Of a stretch of DNA of 64,000 nucleotides, positions 13,401-24,342 are shown piece by piece. The notes under the pieces are model-generated. The model saw only the letters and a program-made list of their open reading frames with translations. It searched no databases and was not told the origin of the DNA. Position 1 is the first letter of the stretch, and each line of letters opens with the position of its first letter. The translations under genes and the position numbers were made by a program. Source of the stretch: Amyloporia xantha (Eukaryota; Basidiomycota; Agaricomycetes; Polyporales; Adustoporiaceae); NCBI GenBank assembly GCA_036971615.1, contig JAYKKR010000004.1:1984001-2048000 (forward strand), written 5' to 3'.

Positions 13401-13874
13401 TCACTCTCCCCGTCCCCGTCGCTCACCTCCTGCGCCTTCTCCTTCCCCTTCCCCTTCCCCTTCGCCTTACCTTTCGCCTTCGCCTTACCTTTCTTCTTCC
13501 CCTTCGCCACAGGAACAACCTCCTCCACCTCCACCACATCGTCCTCGTCCTCGTCGATGACTGCGCCAACTTTCGACGGCCCAGCAATCGTCGCCTGCTT
13601 CACAGGCGGCGCAGCAGGCTTCGACTGCCGACGTGGCGGCGCATACCCCTGCGGCACCCCAGCACGCTGACCGCGCAGCGTGATCGGCCGACTCAGCTGC
13701 GTCACAGCCGGCACTGTCCACAGCGTTATCCATGCACACTCTCATAGGTATATGCTACTCACCTTCTCCTCCTCCTTCTCCTTCTCCAGAGCTGCTATCA
13801 ATCTCCTCCACCTCAGGAGGATCTGGTTGCTTTCGGCGGCGGCCTCCAGTTGTCGTCGCTTTCTTCGGAGGCAT
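10487..13874 (-). pseudogene. Gene A, copy I, truncated at its 3' end
   Basis: Exons 1-5 map at 13874-13763, 13713-13325, 13261-12626, 12570-12232 and 12175-11571. Exon 6 starts at 11159 and is cut at 10,486 by the array edge. The open frame runs on for about 43 codons into the flank and stops at 10,356, so exon 6 has a non-native C-terminus. Relative to the other copies it lacks one base near 13,203, two near 12,355 and one near 12,021, each breaking the frame. It lacks the C-terminal half (acidic and RGG-like regions), so it is either dead or makes a short fusion protein. Function unknown, as for the full copies. Confidence 0.8.
11203..11528. repeat. Palindrome cluster, gene A intron 5 (copy I): five 30-bp palindromes
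   Basis: Five cores of exactly 30 bp at 11203-11232, 11275-11304, 11354-11383, 11423-11452 and 11499-11528. Each is a 10-bp arm of type CGCGCTTCCG or CGCGCATCCG, a 10-bp loop and the complementary arm. They fill most of a 411-bp intron (11570-11160). The last has a private outer stem, AATATGTCC (11484-11492) pairing with GGACATATT (11534-11542). Confidence 0.93.
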
Positions 13875-14004
13875 GCTAAAGGTACGTCTCAGTCTCAGTG
13901 TGGAAGTCGAGGCGTATCGAACGACCAACGCATCCCAGCGCCCAGTCGATCGATACGATCACTCAACTCTCACAGTCACATGCATCGCCCGCACGTGCCT
14001 TCTT

Positions 14005-14397
14005 CGCGCATCCGCATGTCCGAACGGATGCGCGATATCGAGGGTATATTTGTGGTCTACACAAGTGCGCAGATCGCGCTTCCGTTCGCTCGAACGGAAG
14101 CGCGATCGACGAGGTAAATATATCCCCAAATGTATAGCCCCAAAGGGCAAAAAACGCGCTTCCGCCCACTCGTGCGGATGCGCGTTGTTTGCCCTTTGAC
14201 ACTACCCATATTTACCCTGTCGATCGCGCTTCCGTTCGATCGTGCGGATGCGCGTTCGACGAGGTATATATGTATAGTACCCTCGAGTGCCTCGAACGCG
14301 CATCCGCACGAGCAAACGGATGCGCGTTCGTGCATATACTTCACTTCTGTACATTCAGTACTACGTTCGCGCTTCAGCACGCTCTATCCGAAGCGCG
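14005..14397. repeat. Palindrome cluster, gene A leader (copy I): six 30-bp palindromes
   Basis: Cores at 14005-14034, 14075-14104, 14155-14184, 14225-14254, 14297-14326 and 14368-14397, between the gene A start codon (13,874) and the unit end (14,549). Spacing is fairly regular, about 70-80 bp centre to centre. The third has a perfect extra outer stem, CAAAGGGC at 14141-14148 with GCCCTTTG at 14191-14198. The cluster lies where the promoter or 5' UTR of gene A should be. Confidence 0.92.
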
Positions 14398-14476
14398 TTC
14401 TTTTCTCTCAACTCATATATTTATGGTATATTACCCTACTGTACAGGGTTTCGCTACGTAAATGTACCTCCCCCAT

Positions 14477-14549
14477 CCCTAATCGGACCTACCCAAACCC
14501 AGAAGGGAGGTAAGTGTACCCCAACCCAGTTACGAAAACCCTATATAAT
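14477..14549. repeat. E1 terminal motif, copy I
   Basis: The unit ends in a segment with TACCCCAACC, GTTACGAAAA and finally ACCCTATATAAT. The position of the end is fixed by copy 3, where the sequence leaves the repeat right after this motif. Here it is followed directly by the start of the next unit. Confidence 0.6.
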
Positions 14550-14828
14550 CATCCAGTCTTAGGTTCTGACATTGCTCGTGCTGGTTTAGAAACATCTCCG
14601 TCGTCTTAGCCAGACATATATATCTTGATGAGAGTGTTTTGCTGAGATATCAAGATCTTGGTAAATGGTACAAATTTATGTATCCAGAACATATGCACTT
14701 TGTCGCATACTAGCACATGAGGAGCTGCTTTTACTGCATCATGTCTCCTTTAAGGATCGTCCAGCAAGGCACCCAGTCGGTACAAATAGCCCTTGCACAA
14801 TGCATGCTATGGTTGGTGTGACTACAGC

Positions 14829-15085
14829 CGGGTTCCAATGTCATTCCAAATTCTGTCCTGTGTCTCTCCCGCTTCAGGCCCCACACCAGTGAATGAAAGT
14901 GTTGGCACCATGTAAGAATTGAACAAGAGGAACACATGCAAGAGCATGATGGAGGTGAGCATTGTCAGCACGTAGATCCTCCAGCATGGCGCAGACATAT
15001 TCTCACTACGAAAAGGTTAGACACTACTCTCAACATGGTGGGCATCACATACCACACCATCGGCCAATAGATCGTTTTCTGTCAG
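14829..15085. repeat. Diverged direct repeat, left copy, unit 1
   Basis: This block (with CCCGCTTCAGGCCCCACAC, GTGTTGG and ACCATGTAAGAA) recurs at 16,983-17,207 in the same orientation, clearly diverged in sequence and spacing. The two copies flank the minisatellite. They do not end in TG...CA and are too different for young LTRs. Confidence 0.75.
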
Positions 15086-15465
15086 CTCTCGACTGATAAA
15101 CTTGAGAGCAGCAGCCACAGCGTCGGAAGAATCAACGAACGCACAAAAAGATCACGGTCAATAGTGTGATCGTTGACGCTGGTGACAACAACGAGATGTA
15201 GAACCCGATGTTTTATCCAGAATTCTACAAAAAAAGGAAAGTACGCTTTGGCGGGCACATTCAGAATGTACCACGCAAACTGTGTGCTAACATAGATGTT
15301 GCTTTACCGACAGTTTTCAGTTGTCCTTGCAGAGAGTTGACAAGCAACTTACGGGACGATTTCAAGAGCACCCGAATCTGGATTAGTGGAGATGTGGTGG
15401 ACATTGAACTCGAGTATCACATGCATTGTCGGCATTCAGTTTCATGTGCTCGCGAAAGCGACTGT

Positions 15466-16190
15466 TGCGCGAATGTCATGGTGTGGCGAAGGCGACCATC
15501 GCGCGAAGGCGACCGTTGCGCGAAGACGATCGTTGCGCGAAGGCGATGGTGTGGCGAAGGCGATCGTTGCGCGAAGGCGATCATCGTGCGAAGGCGATCG
15601 TTGCGCGAAGGCGATCATCGTGCGAAGGCGATGGTGTGGCGAAGGCGATCGTTGCGCGAAGGCGGTCATTGCGCGAAGGCGATCGTTGCGCGAATGTCAT
15701 AGTATTGCGAAGGCGACCATCGCACTAAGGTGATGGTGTGGCGAAGGCGATCCTTGCGTGAAGGCGATGGCGTGGCGAAGGCGATCGTTGCGCGAAGGCG
15801 ATCGTTGCGCGAAGGCGATGGTGTGGCGAAGGCGGTCATTGCGCGAAGGCGATGGTGTGGCGAAGGCGGTCATTGCGCGAAGGCGATCGTTGCGCGAAGG
15901 CGATGGTGTGGCGAAGGCGGTCATTGCGCGAAGGCGATGGTGTGGCGAAGGCGGTCATTGCGCGAAGGCGATCGTTGCGCGAAGGCGATGGTGTGGCGAA
16001 GGCGGTCATTGCGCGAAGGCGATCGTTGCGCGAAGGCGATCATCGTGCGAAGGCGATGGTGTGGCGAAGGCGATCATCGTGCGAAGGCGATGGTGTGGCG
16101 AAGGCGATCGTTGCGCGAAGGCGATGATGTGGCGGAGGTGATGGTGTGGCGAATGCGACCATCGTGTGAATGTCATGGTGTGGCGAAGGT
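15466..16190 (+). repeat. 17-bp minisatellite, unit 1
   Basis: About 40 tandem units of 17 bp with consensus GCGAAGGCGATCGTTGC and variants (GCGAAGGCGATGGTGTG, GCGAAGGCGGTCATTGC, GCGAAGGCGATCATCGT). Looser units continue to about 16,960. Three interspersed copies of a non-tandem block containing GATTAGTGGAGATGT and GTGGACATTGAACTC start near 15,381, 16,206 and 16,612. The unit has no stop codon in any plus-strand frame, so long plus-strand reading frames (up to 329 codons) arise; I do not call them genes. Confidence 0.92.
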
Positions 16191-16982
16191 GACTCTCCTA
16201 ATCTGGATTAGTGGAGATGTAGTGGACATTGAACTCAAGTATTTCCGAGAGCTTCACCCTTGGTGGATCTGTGTACAAATGAATGAGGGAATACGTGCGC
16301 GAGCACCACAGAGCTTGGCATTGTCGGCATTTAGTTTCATGTGCTCGCGAAAGCGACCGTTGTGCGAATGGTGTGGCGAATGCGACCGTTGCGCGAAGGC
16401 GACTGTTGCGCGAATGTCATGGTGTGGTGAAGGCGACCATCACCCGAATGTCATAGTATCACGAATGCGACCATTGCGCGAAGGCGATCGTTGCGCGAAT
16501 GTCATAGTATCGCGAATGCCACTGTGCCACCATTGCGCGAATGTCACGGTGGGGCGAATGCAACCATTGCGCGAATGTCATAGTATTGCGAATGCGACTC
16601 TCCTAATCTGGATTAGTGGAGATGTAGTGGACATTGAACTCGAGTATCACATGCATTGTCGGCATTCAGTTTCATGTGCTCGCGAAAGCGACCGTTGTGC
16701 GAATGTCATCGTGTCGTGAATTGTGTGAATGTCATAGTATCGCGAATGCGACCATTGCGCGAATGCGACCGTTGCGCGAATGTCATGGTGTGGTGAAGGT
16801 GACTGTTGCGCGAGTTGCATAGTATTGCCAACGCAACCGTTGCGCAAATGTCATGGTGTGGTGAAGGCGACTGTTGCGCGAAAGTGACCATTGCGCAACT
16901 TCCATAGCATCGCGAATGCGACTGTTGCGCGAGTTGCATAGCATCGTGAAAGCGAAGTGGTTTCATGGGGTCGCAAAAGCAT

Positions 16983-17207
16983 CGGGTTCCGATGTAATCC
17001 TTTTCAATATTCTTCTGCCTCTTTCGGAATTCTGTCTTGTGGTTCTCCCGCTTCAGGCCCCACACGAATGAATGTGTTGGTACCATGTAAGAAAGTCGGC
17101 ATTCAGATCTTTCAGCATGGCACAGATATATGCTCGCTACCAAAGAGTTAGAGACTACCCTTCAATCACATACTACACTATCGGCCAATGAGTTGTTTTC
17201 TGTTCAC
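16983..17207. repeat. Diverged direct repeat, right copy, unit 1
   Basis: Partner of 14829-15085; shared pieces include CCGCTTCAGGCCCCACAC and CGGCCAAT followed by GTTTTCTGT. Confidence 0.75.
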
Positions 17208-17228
17208 AATGGCTGTGGTTTCAAGCAG

Positions 17229-17425
17229 GTGTGATTGCACAAACAATGCGGAATCGGGATCGGTGGCAGTTTAATATAAGTGCAATTGCAAGCACGAGGC
17301 GGAAGCGATAGCCAAAACGATGCGGAATACAGGTGTGATTGCAAGAACGATGCGGCAGCGATTTCAAAAACGATGTGGTTAGGTTGTGGTGTAATACAGG
17401 TGTGATTGCCAGAACGTTGCAGAGG
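17229..17425. repeat. Imperfect repeat of about 25 bp, unit 1
   Basis: Several degenerate copies of a segment like AGGTGTGATTGCAAGAACG followed by ATGCGG, just downstream of gene B. The same block occurs at about 33,499-33,694 in unit 2. Confidence 0.65.
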
Positions 17426-17664
17426 TTATTGCATGCACGATTGCCCTTCTGCAGGAATACATGAAAACACCCTGGCGCTTGTGACGCAGCCAACATGATG
17501 TCTTATTCTCTTTAAAATCTCTGTTCGTGCTAAACTACTTGACTTAAATTGATATCAAAAATAAACTAAACCTGTAAACTACATAGCATCTGCAATAGGC
17601 CTGGTGTAAGCCACCGTGGGACGCATCCGTTTCTTGGGCTGTGACAAAGGAATATCAAAAGGAT

Positions 17665-20600
17665 CTACATCTGCATCATCTTCATCATCACTGGGGACCA
17701 TTGCACGCCTCTTGCCTCGTGCGGTGGCACTGAGACCTGTCCTGGACCTTGGGTTTGATGAAGATGGCCTAGCATCGTCAAGGAGGATGATGGGCTGAGA
17801 AATGGAACCCCCGTGATGTTACTTGGCCTTCTGATGAGCTGCCCATCCTCCACCAACCTGTCTGCCATCCACTGCCCTCCGATGGCTTTGACCGCATCAT
17901 AAGGACCGTATGGAGCAGAGTTGAAGAGGGTGAGCAGCCTTTGGTAGTACCTGATGAGCTCCTCGTCCTTGTGGAATTTCCAGTCCTGGCCGAAGATGGG
18001 CTTGATGATTTTTGTCGAGGTGGCACAGGCGATACCCATGCGAACGAGATTGAATGCGGTCAAACCTTTGGCGTTGTGCTTGGCAGTCCATTGGGGACCA
18101 AGTGCGTTTGATTTGCTCTTGGCGACTGATTTGCGAAGGGGTGACTGTGGGTCCCACAAAGCGAGGATGAAGACCGTCATCATGGGGATGAAGGGATCTT
18201 GACGTGTGTTGCCCTTGCGACCCATGTTTGACAACCAGGGAGCGTGTCTGACGGCCTCTGTGAGGACATTTGCCGAATGGGTGTTGGGTAGGACACACTT
18301 GGAGTCCTTGGTCTCGAAGAAAACGTTGGGGATGAAATGGGAAAAGACGATGGCGAGGATGAGAGCGAGATGGTGGATTTGGTTTCCAAAGTCGAAGCGG
18401 TCGAAGACGTAGTGATAAGTCTTGGTGACGATATGCTCGCGGTCGCTGTCCAAGGTACAATTGTCGATGGTGAACTCGGAGGGGGGGACTTGGCGAGTCA
18501 AGACGGAGGAGAGTTGAGAGAGGGGGATGGCAGATGCGGACCAGTCGGCACGGGTGCTGAGCTGAAGGGCACGAGAGGTGATGGCTGCTGCGAGTTGTTC
18601 CTGGTTCTCCTCATGGTTCTGTACGGCAGGGCGGATGAGTCTTGGAATGGTGTGTGCGTCTGGAGCGTCGACCATGATCCAAGAATCGAACTGGGGTTTC
18701 CTGGATGTTCTTCCGCCTTTCTTCTTGCCCTTGGGTGACTCATAGTGCCAAGGTACGAAGGTGATGTCGTGGGCTTGGATGACGAGAAGGAAGAAGTCGA
18801 CCATCCAGATGTGAAGGTGCTTGTCGGACATGTTAGGCGGGGCCAAGTTGAGCATACCGGTGATGGCGAAGCGGAGGACGGCGGGAGCTGTGCCCTTGGA
18901 AATGAGGGGTGCGGCGATGGTGTGTGAACTGCCTGGTTTGCCCATCTCGAAGAGGAGGCGTGCGAGAGCCCTGTGAGGCATGCAACCATCTGTGGGATTC
19001 GGGAGGCCTCGAGCCATGGAGGTGATGTCTGCATTGACCGCTCTGATCAAGGCGGCGTAAGCGATACCTTTGTTAGACATGCTGAGGGGGTTCTTCATCT
19101 TGAGCCACGCTGCGAGCTGCTTGAGCCTGTTGTTGTGGAAGTGGCGTGCCTCTGGCGACATGTTCTCTATGTCGATGGAGGAGACCTTCTTGACGTCGAG
19201 GCGAACGGCGTGGGCGACGTACTGCTTAATGTCCTCTATGATGACGGTTAAAGCGATGTCGGCCATCATGATGGCCTGACGATGTGCTGAGTTGCCCTCG
19301 TACTTGATGTACTTGATGGGGATGGGCTTGTCCTTCATGAGGGAGAAGCGAAAGTTGGCCATGTACGCCTGTGGAGAGCAAAGAGAAATATGTGTCAGTG
19401 TGTGTGTGTGTGGGATGAAGCATGTATAGAGAGGGACCGTGGACGCGCATCGGCCCGAGCGAACGGAAGCGCGAAAACGGACGCCAGGGGCGACCGTGAT
19501 GGACGTCCATGCACGATAGGGGCCGTTTGCGCGCATCGGCCCGAGCGAACGGAAGCGCGAAAACACGCCATAATTGTACGGCGTGCGAGGCAGGGTCGGT
19601 GTCGCAGTGTGCAAAAAACGCGCTTTTGCACGGTCGTGCAAAAGCGCCAACGGGACGCTATTGTGGTGATGGTTGACAATAAGGAAAAAAACACTCACCG
19701 CTGCGACGGATGCTCCCCAGGTTAACATGATGGCACGTGTGGAAGCCGTGGCAGGCAGTCCATCAGGGCCGTATGTGGGCCACTTGGCGGGGGCGATGCT
19801 GAGGGGTTTCTTCTGATTGAGATGGAAGCGGATGTCAGGGTGGAAACAGGGGAGGCCGTGCTCGAGGATGCCGCGATCGATGAAGAGAGGGCGCATCAAC
19901 TTTGTGGCCAAGACCTGGGCGTTGCCGGTACATGCGAAGGCGACCAGGCGCTCAAAGATGGAAATCATCTCGACGTCCGTGGGGGAGATGGTGTTACCCT
20001 TTGCGATATCGGGAGCGAGGGCCAAGTACAAACGCTCCAACAGAACACATATGGCATATGTGGTCCATATGTAGAGGGCGGGAAGGACTGTTGTGGACCC
20101 AAAGGTTCATACATAAGTAATAATGCGAGATACCGCTGTGTGGACTCAGGACTGACCTCCGGTTTGAAGACGACGAGATGGCTTCGGAGTCTTTGGAAAA
20201 TGTTCTGAGAGATGGTGGCGTTCACGAGGCGCATGACGATGTCGCGATAGAACGTTCTACATAAAGGGAGGTCAGGTTGGGAACACGTTAATGTTAAAGG
20301 AAACCACGATAGTACTGACAATCCCGAGCGCTTGATGGGAGGAATGTTGTCCATGAGAATGGTGACGACGTTCTCGATGCGCAGCGATCTGGGAACGGTG
20401 CCGGACTCGATCTTTTGACGGAATCGCTCGTGGGGGAGGCCGAGATCGTGTTGATGCAAGAGGCGAGTGTGAATAGATTTGCTGCGAGTGTCGGAGGCCC
20501 ATCCGCCTGTGCAGGCCTGAGTGAGACCACCTGTACAGACCTCCTGGAGACCTGCGGTGGGCCTGATGCGATGGGAGACCTCGTTGTAGATCTGGCAGGC

Positions 20601-23381
20601 GATGGGGAGAACGATAGGGCCTTGTCCTCCGTTTTCTCGAACGTAGTCGTCCATCTGCTCGAGCAATTCGGCGTCTTGGAGCTCTTCGATGACTTCTTCC
20701 TCGTCACGACCGTCTTCGTCCATATAGTCCTCGTCATCGTTGTCGTTGTCGTTGTTGAGGACCCCGGTGCGGGGCGGAGGAGGACGTCTGTGGCGGAAAC
20801 CTGGAGGGGAGGAGGGACATCCTTGCGAATTTCCTTCTCGAGGTCAATGATGAAGGGGATGTAGAGGGGAAAGAGGCGATTCGCCTGAACGTTCCCGTAG
20901 ATCTTCAAGAGGGCTTGGGGGTAGCCATGTAGCTTCAAGCCCTTGTCTTCCGTTCCTCGGTTGCGGAAAAAGTCCTCTATCTCTTGACTCGCCTTCTTGA
21001 GTTCCTCGGCTTGGTCGTGGATATTGTCCGGGAAAGGGTTGTTGTCATCATCGTCGTCGTCGCCGCCGTCGTGTTGGTTGTCATGGTCTGGGGGGTCGCT
21101 GGAGCCAAAGTCGCTTTCCTCCATGAACCAGTTGGGATTGTCCTCTGATGGGTTGCCTTGGGGGTCGTGGTCCTCCTCTTGGTCCTCGTCGCCCTCGTCC
21201 ACTGTGTTGCGTCGTGGAGGTCGCTGGTGATACTGACTTTGTTGAGACTGGGACTTGCGTGCGCGATCTGCCTGGCGGATGTATTGCAAGCCTTCGCCGT
21301 TGTCGTTGAGGTCGTTGAACATGTCGTGGATGTTGCGGAGGTCGAGGAGAGCGGCGCACTCTGGTTTTGTGAGGTCGACGGGTCTGTGGATGCGAGGGAT
21401 GCGACGGCCATCTGGGGTATAGATGGGGATCTCGTTTCCTTTCTCGTCTTCGAGAGGGATAGGAGTGGAGATCGAGACCGTCTTCGTCGTCTTCGTGGGT
21501 GTAGCTCGGGAAGACTCGCGGGTATTGAGCGTAGATGTCCTCCACCGGGATGGGTTGGAAGGAGGTGACCTGTCTGATCCTGTTATTGTGAAAGGGAGGG
21601 AAGGAGAGATGAGTTGGTGTGTACATTATTGTATATATTGAGAGCATCGAGGAATGTACATACTGAATGTGTGTGGCGATGGCGATGTCGACGGACTTGA
21701 GACCGAGCCAGTTGCGTTCTTCGTCCCACTGCTTCATCTCTTGGACTGCTGCGCCTTTTACGCCGACGGGTTGGTTCTGGCCGTACCTGCAGGTGATGAA
21801 GATGGGGGAGTGTTTGGTGATGAAACCGGCTTTGCGCCAGCGACCGGGGGTGTTCTGTACCCAAGGTTCCCAGGAGGAGCTGAGGAGGTCGTGAAGACGG
21901 CGTGCATGGGGAAGGGTGAGTCGAATGTTGCGATGCTCGCTGCGAAATGAATATCATGAGTGAGCGGATATAGAGACGAGGATGGTGAGTGAAAGACGCA
22001 ATAACGCGCATCGGCCCGAGCGAACGGAAGCGCGATATGAGCGTATATTTATATGCATGACGTGGACGACGACGGACACCAGTAACGCGCTTCCGCGGAA
22101 GCTAACGGAAGCGCGATCTGGACACCTATGTGGTGTGTGTGTGTGTGTGCACGACGTTGATATGACCAACACGGGCCGATAACGCACTTCCGCACGGCGA
22201 TGCGGAAGCGCGATATATACGCTACATATATATATACGCACGTGATCTATGTGACGCTAGAAGCGTGCGGAACGCGCTTCCGCACGGCCGTGCAGAAGTG
22301 GGAATGGGGCACAGTAACGTAAAGAAAAGAAAAGAAAAGAAAAGACTTACAAGACGTTGGTCACGTCCGAAAGGGACCACGCGTTGAGGTCCTTGTCCAG
22401 ACCGTACCGATGCTGCGGATGGACAGTGATGCCTTGGAATCCCATCTCGGCCAGCTGCGTCGAAAACCAGAGGAGAAAGATCTTGACGTTGTGGGCGCTG
22501 AGGCGGGAGTCTTTGCGCGTCGGGGCGACAAAGGTGACGCTCTCCTTGGAGCTGTCCAAGAAGTCGTTCGGCGCAAAGGCGACCCATAGCTCCTCGTCTC
22601 GACAGCGGCCGACGTACATCATGCGCCCGTCAGGGTTGAAACCCATGTCCCCGTGCTTGGCGCGCCATTCGCGATAGGGCTGCTTGAGGTCCAACTCGAG
22701 AGTGAAATGACGATCGGAGAGTACGGTGGGGAGACAGGCGTCGAGACCCATACCGGAGGGAACGCACCGCATGTAGTCGATGAAGTGGTTGTCTGCGGTC
22801 CACTTGAGAGACTTGTCGAGGGTGGGGATGATGAATTCGTCGTCGACGATGATGGCGGTGCGTTTCTTGAGGACGTTGACGGCATGCTCTGTGCTGCTCG
22901 CGGTGCGGGAGAGGGCTGCGTTGCGCAAGACGGACAGGGAGAGCTTCTGCTGATAGGTGCGATTCCACAAGTTCTCGTTGTTGGCGTCGTGGTTGTCGTC
23001 GAGGACGTCCTCGCGCAAGACGTGCTCGAGGACCTCGCTCTGGTCTATGTGGGTGTCTGCGGTGAGGCCATCTGGGAGGTCGTCCAAAAAGAACGGCTGG
23101 CGGCGCGCGGAGAGCACGTCGTCGAGACATGCAGAGCTGAAAGAAAACGAAGATATATTTAATAAGTTGATAGACGAGAGGATGAGGACGTACTTTGCGT
23201 ATTGCTGAAGGACTTGGTGGGGCAGGAGGTCCGGGGCTCTCGAGTCTTCGTCAACCTGTGCGCTGGAGGTTGAAAACGATAAGAATACGAAAGAAATGAG
23301 AGAAAAACGAGAACATACTGGGAACTGCGAGGGAGGAGGAGGAGGAGGCATGCGAGCTGAGGACGAGGTTGCGACGGACAT
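17665..23381 (-). CDS. Gene B, copy I: large acidic protein of unknown function (about 1,546 aa)
   Basis: Eight exons: 23381-23319, 23255-23194, 23136-22351, 21939-21664, 21579-20320, 20256-20157, 20087-19699 and 19368-17665. With the two-copy consensus all junctions are in phase and the coding length is about 4,641 nt. The N-terminus is MSVATSSSARMPPPPPP. Exon 3 is a compact globular-looking region (IIVDDEFIIPTLDKSLKW, DLKQPYREWRAKHGDMGFNP). Exon 5 has two strongly acidic stretches, with Asp runs around GGDDDDDDNNPFPDN and NNDNDNDDEDYMDEDGRDEE. The C-terminal 568 residues (exon 8) are rich in conserved hydrophobic and His/Trp positions and end in a basic tail. Exon 5 has an extra base near 21,460 and lacks one near 20,812; exon 7 lacks one near 20,084. 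It lies 960 bp downstream of gene A on the same strand. I recognise no domain; a role together with gene A is inferred only from constant linkage. Confidence 0.78.
19444..19648. repeat. Palindrome cluster, gene B intron 7 (copy I): three 30-bp palindromes
   Basis: Cores at 19444-19473, 19530-19559 and 19619-19648 inside the 330-bp intron 19698-19369. The first two have arms CGCGCATCGG/CGGAAGCGCG; the third is a diverged form with CGCTTTTGCACG pairing with CGTGCAAAAGCG. Confidence 0.9.
22005..22303. repeat. Palindrome cluster, gene B intron 3 (copy I): four 30-bp palindromes
   Basis: Cores at 22005-22034, 22086-22115, 22183-22212 and a decayed one at 22274-22303, in the 411-bp intron 22350-21940. 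The second has outer bases CCAG and CTGG that also pair. The intron additionally holds a GT run and an AAAAG run next to the donor. Confidence 0.9.
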
Positions 23382-24342
23382 GTTGGCTTAGAACAGAGTG
23401 GGAGCTGAGCTGACAGTACGAGACTCGAGAAGATGGGAGGAGGAGGAGGAGGAGGAGGAGGGGGTCAGTGACACGTCTGAATGAACTGGTAGACGAACCG
23501 GTATGGATCGGTCCAGGGTGGGACATTAATTAGTGTGTGGCAACCAGGGTTGGATGGGAGGGAGATCGGAGAAAATTAGTGTGGAGCGATCGAGGTAGGA
23601 TCGGCTATAGTGCTGAAACAGGGGAGAAATGTTAACCATTGAATTGATTGAACGGATAGTATGGGTACCTTGGGGATACTACATGATGATGCGTGTACGC
23701 TGTGAGTACAGTGCAGCTATAGGACGAGTATGAAGAGCGTGAACGGAGAATGAGCGGGCGGAATTGAGGACTTACTACGAAGATGATGATGATGATGATG
23801 ATGATGATTTGATCGAGTCGGACGAATCGGAAGCGAGAAGCCGAAGCCGGAGCGGAAGACGCGAAGGAATCTTGAGATAAAGTAATAAGCGAAAAGATGG
23901 AGAGTATATTGAGAAGATGATGGGGATGAAACAGGGGCGTACGCAGATCGGGCGCAGTATGGGATCGAACGGTATCGCTCGCGATGACATAAACATGAAT
24001 GCATTGCGCGTAGATAGCGACGGTAATACATGAGTACGATTATACGTCCGAGTGCGATATATCGACGGGGCGTAGCGAAGACGTACATGACGAGAGAGGA
24101 GAGAACGACGATACAATTACATGAGTATGATGGGTTGAACCATCTGCGAGGGAACATAGTTGTACAGGAAGAATCATGCATCATATGGGTTGAACCATAT
24201 GATGATGCGATAAAGACGAGAAATGTACGCAGCGTGGAGACACTCAGAGCTCATTGATCGTGTCGTCGTTCTCTTCGTGAGCAGGCAGAGAGGCTATGGT
24301 GAAGGATAAGGGGAGTCAGATCGCGCGTGCTGGAGGGTTCGG
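23382..24342. other. Spacer between gene A and gene B, unit 1
   Basis: About 960 bp that must hold the gene A 3' end and the gene B promoter. It contains a GGA run (23,437-23,460) and a GAT run (about 23,782-23,807). Frames up to 155 codons on the minus strand are low-complexity Ser/Tyr/Arg-rich and have no start context or introns I can defend. The same spacer lies at 39,643-40,601 in unit 2. Confidence 0.5.

Larger units (their letters stand above)
10486..14549 (-). mobile_element. Element E1, truncated tail fragment
   Basis: This piece carries only the 5' part of gene A (exons 1-5 and half of exon 6), its leader and the terminal motif ending at 14,549. It matches 26,763-30,824 and 43,023-47,092. 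The left edge at 10,486 cuts gene A inside exon 6. Everything left of it is unrelated to the unit. Confidence 0.85.

Noticed and set aside
15730..16719. 329-codon plus-strand reading frame
   Set aside because: It exists only because the 17-bp minisatellite unit lacks stops; all frames are open, and the start has no gene context.
14829..17207. LTR retrotransposon with the minisatellite as interior
   Set aside because: The direct repeats are diverged, lack TG/CA ends and a primer site, and there is no reverse transcriptase or integrase.
23717..24184. 155-codon minus-strand frame between genes A and B
   Set aside because: Low-complexity Ser/Tyr/Arg sequence including a GAT microsatellite; no splice-linked exon or homology is visible.
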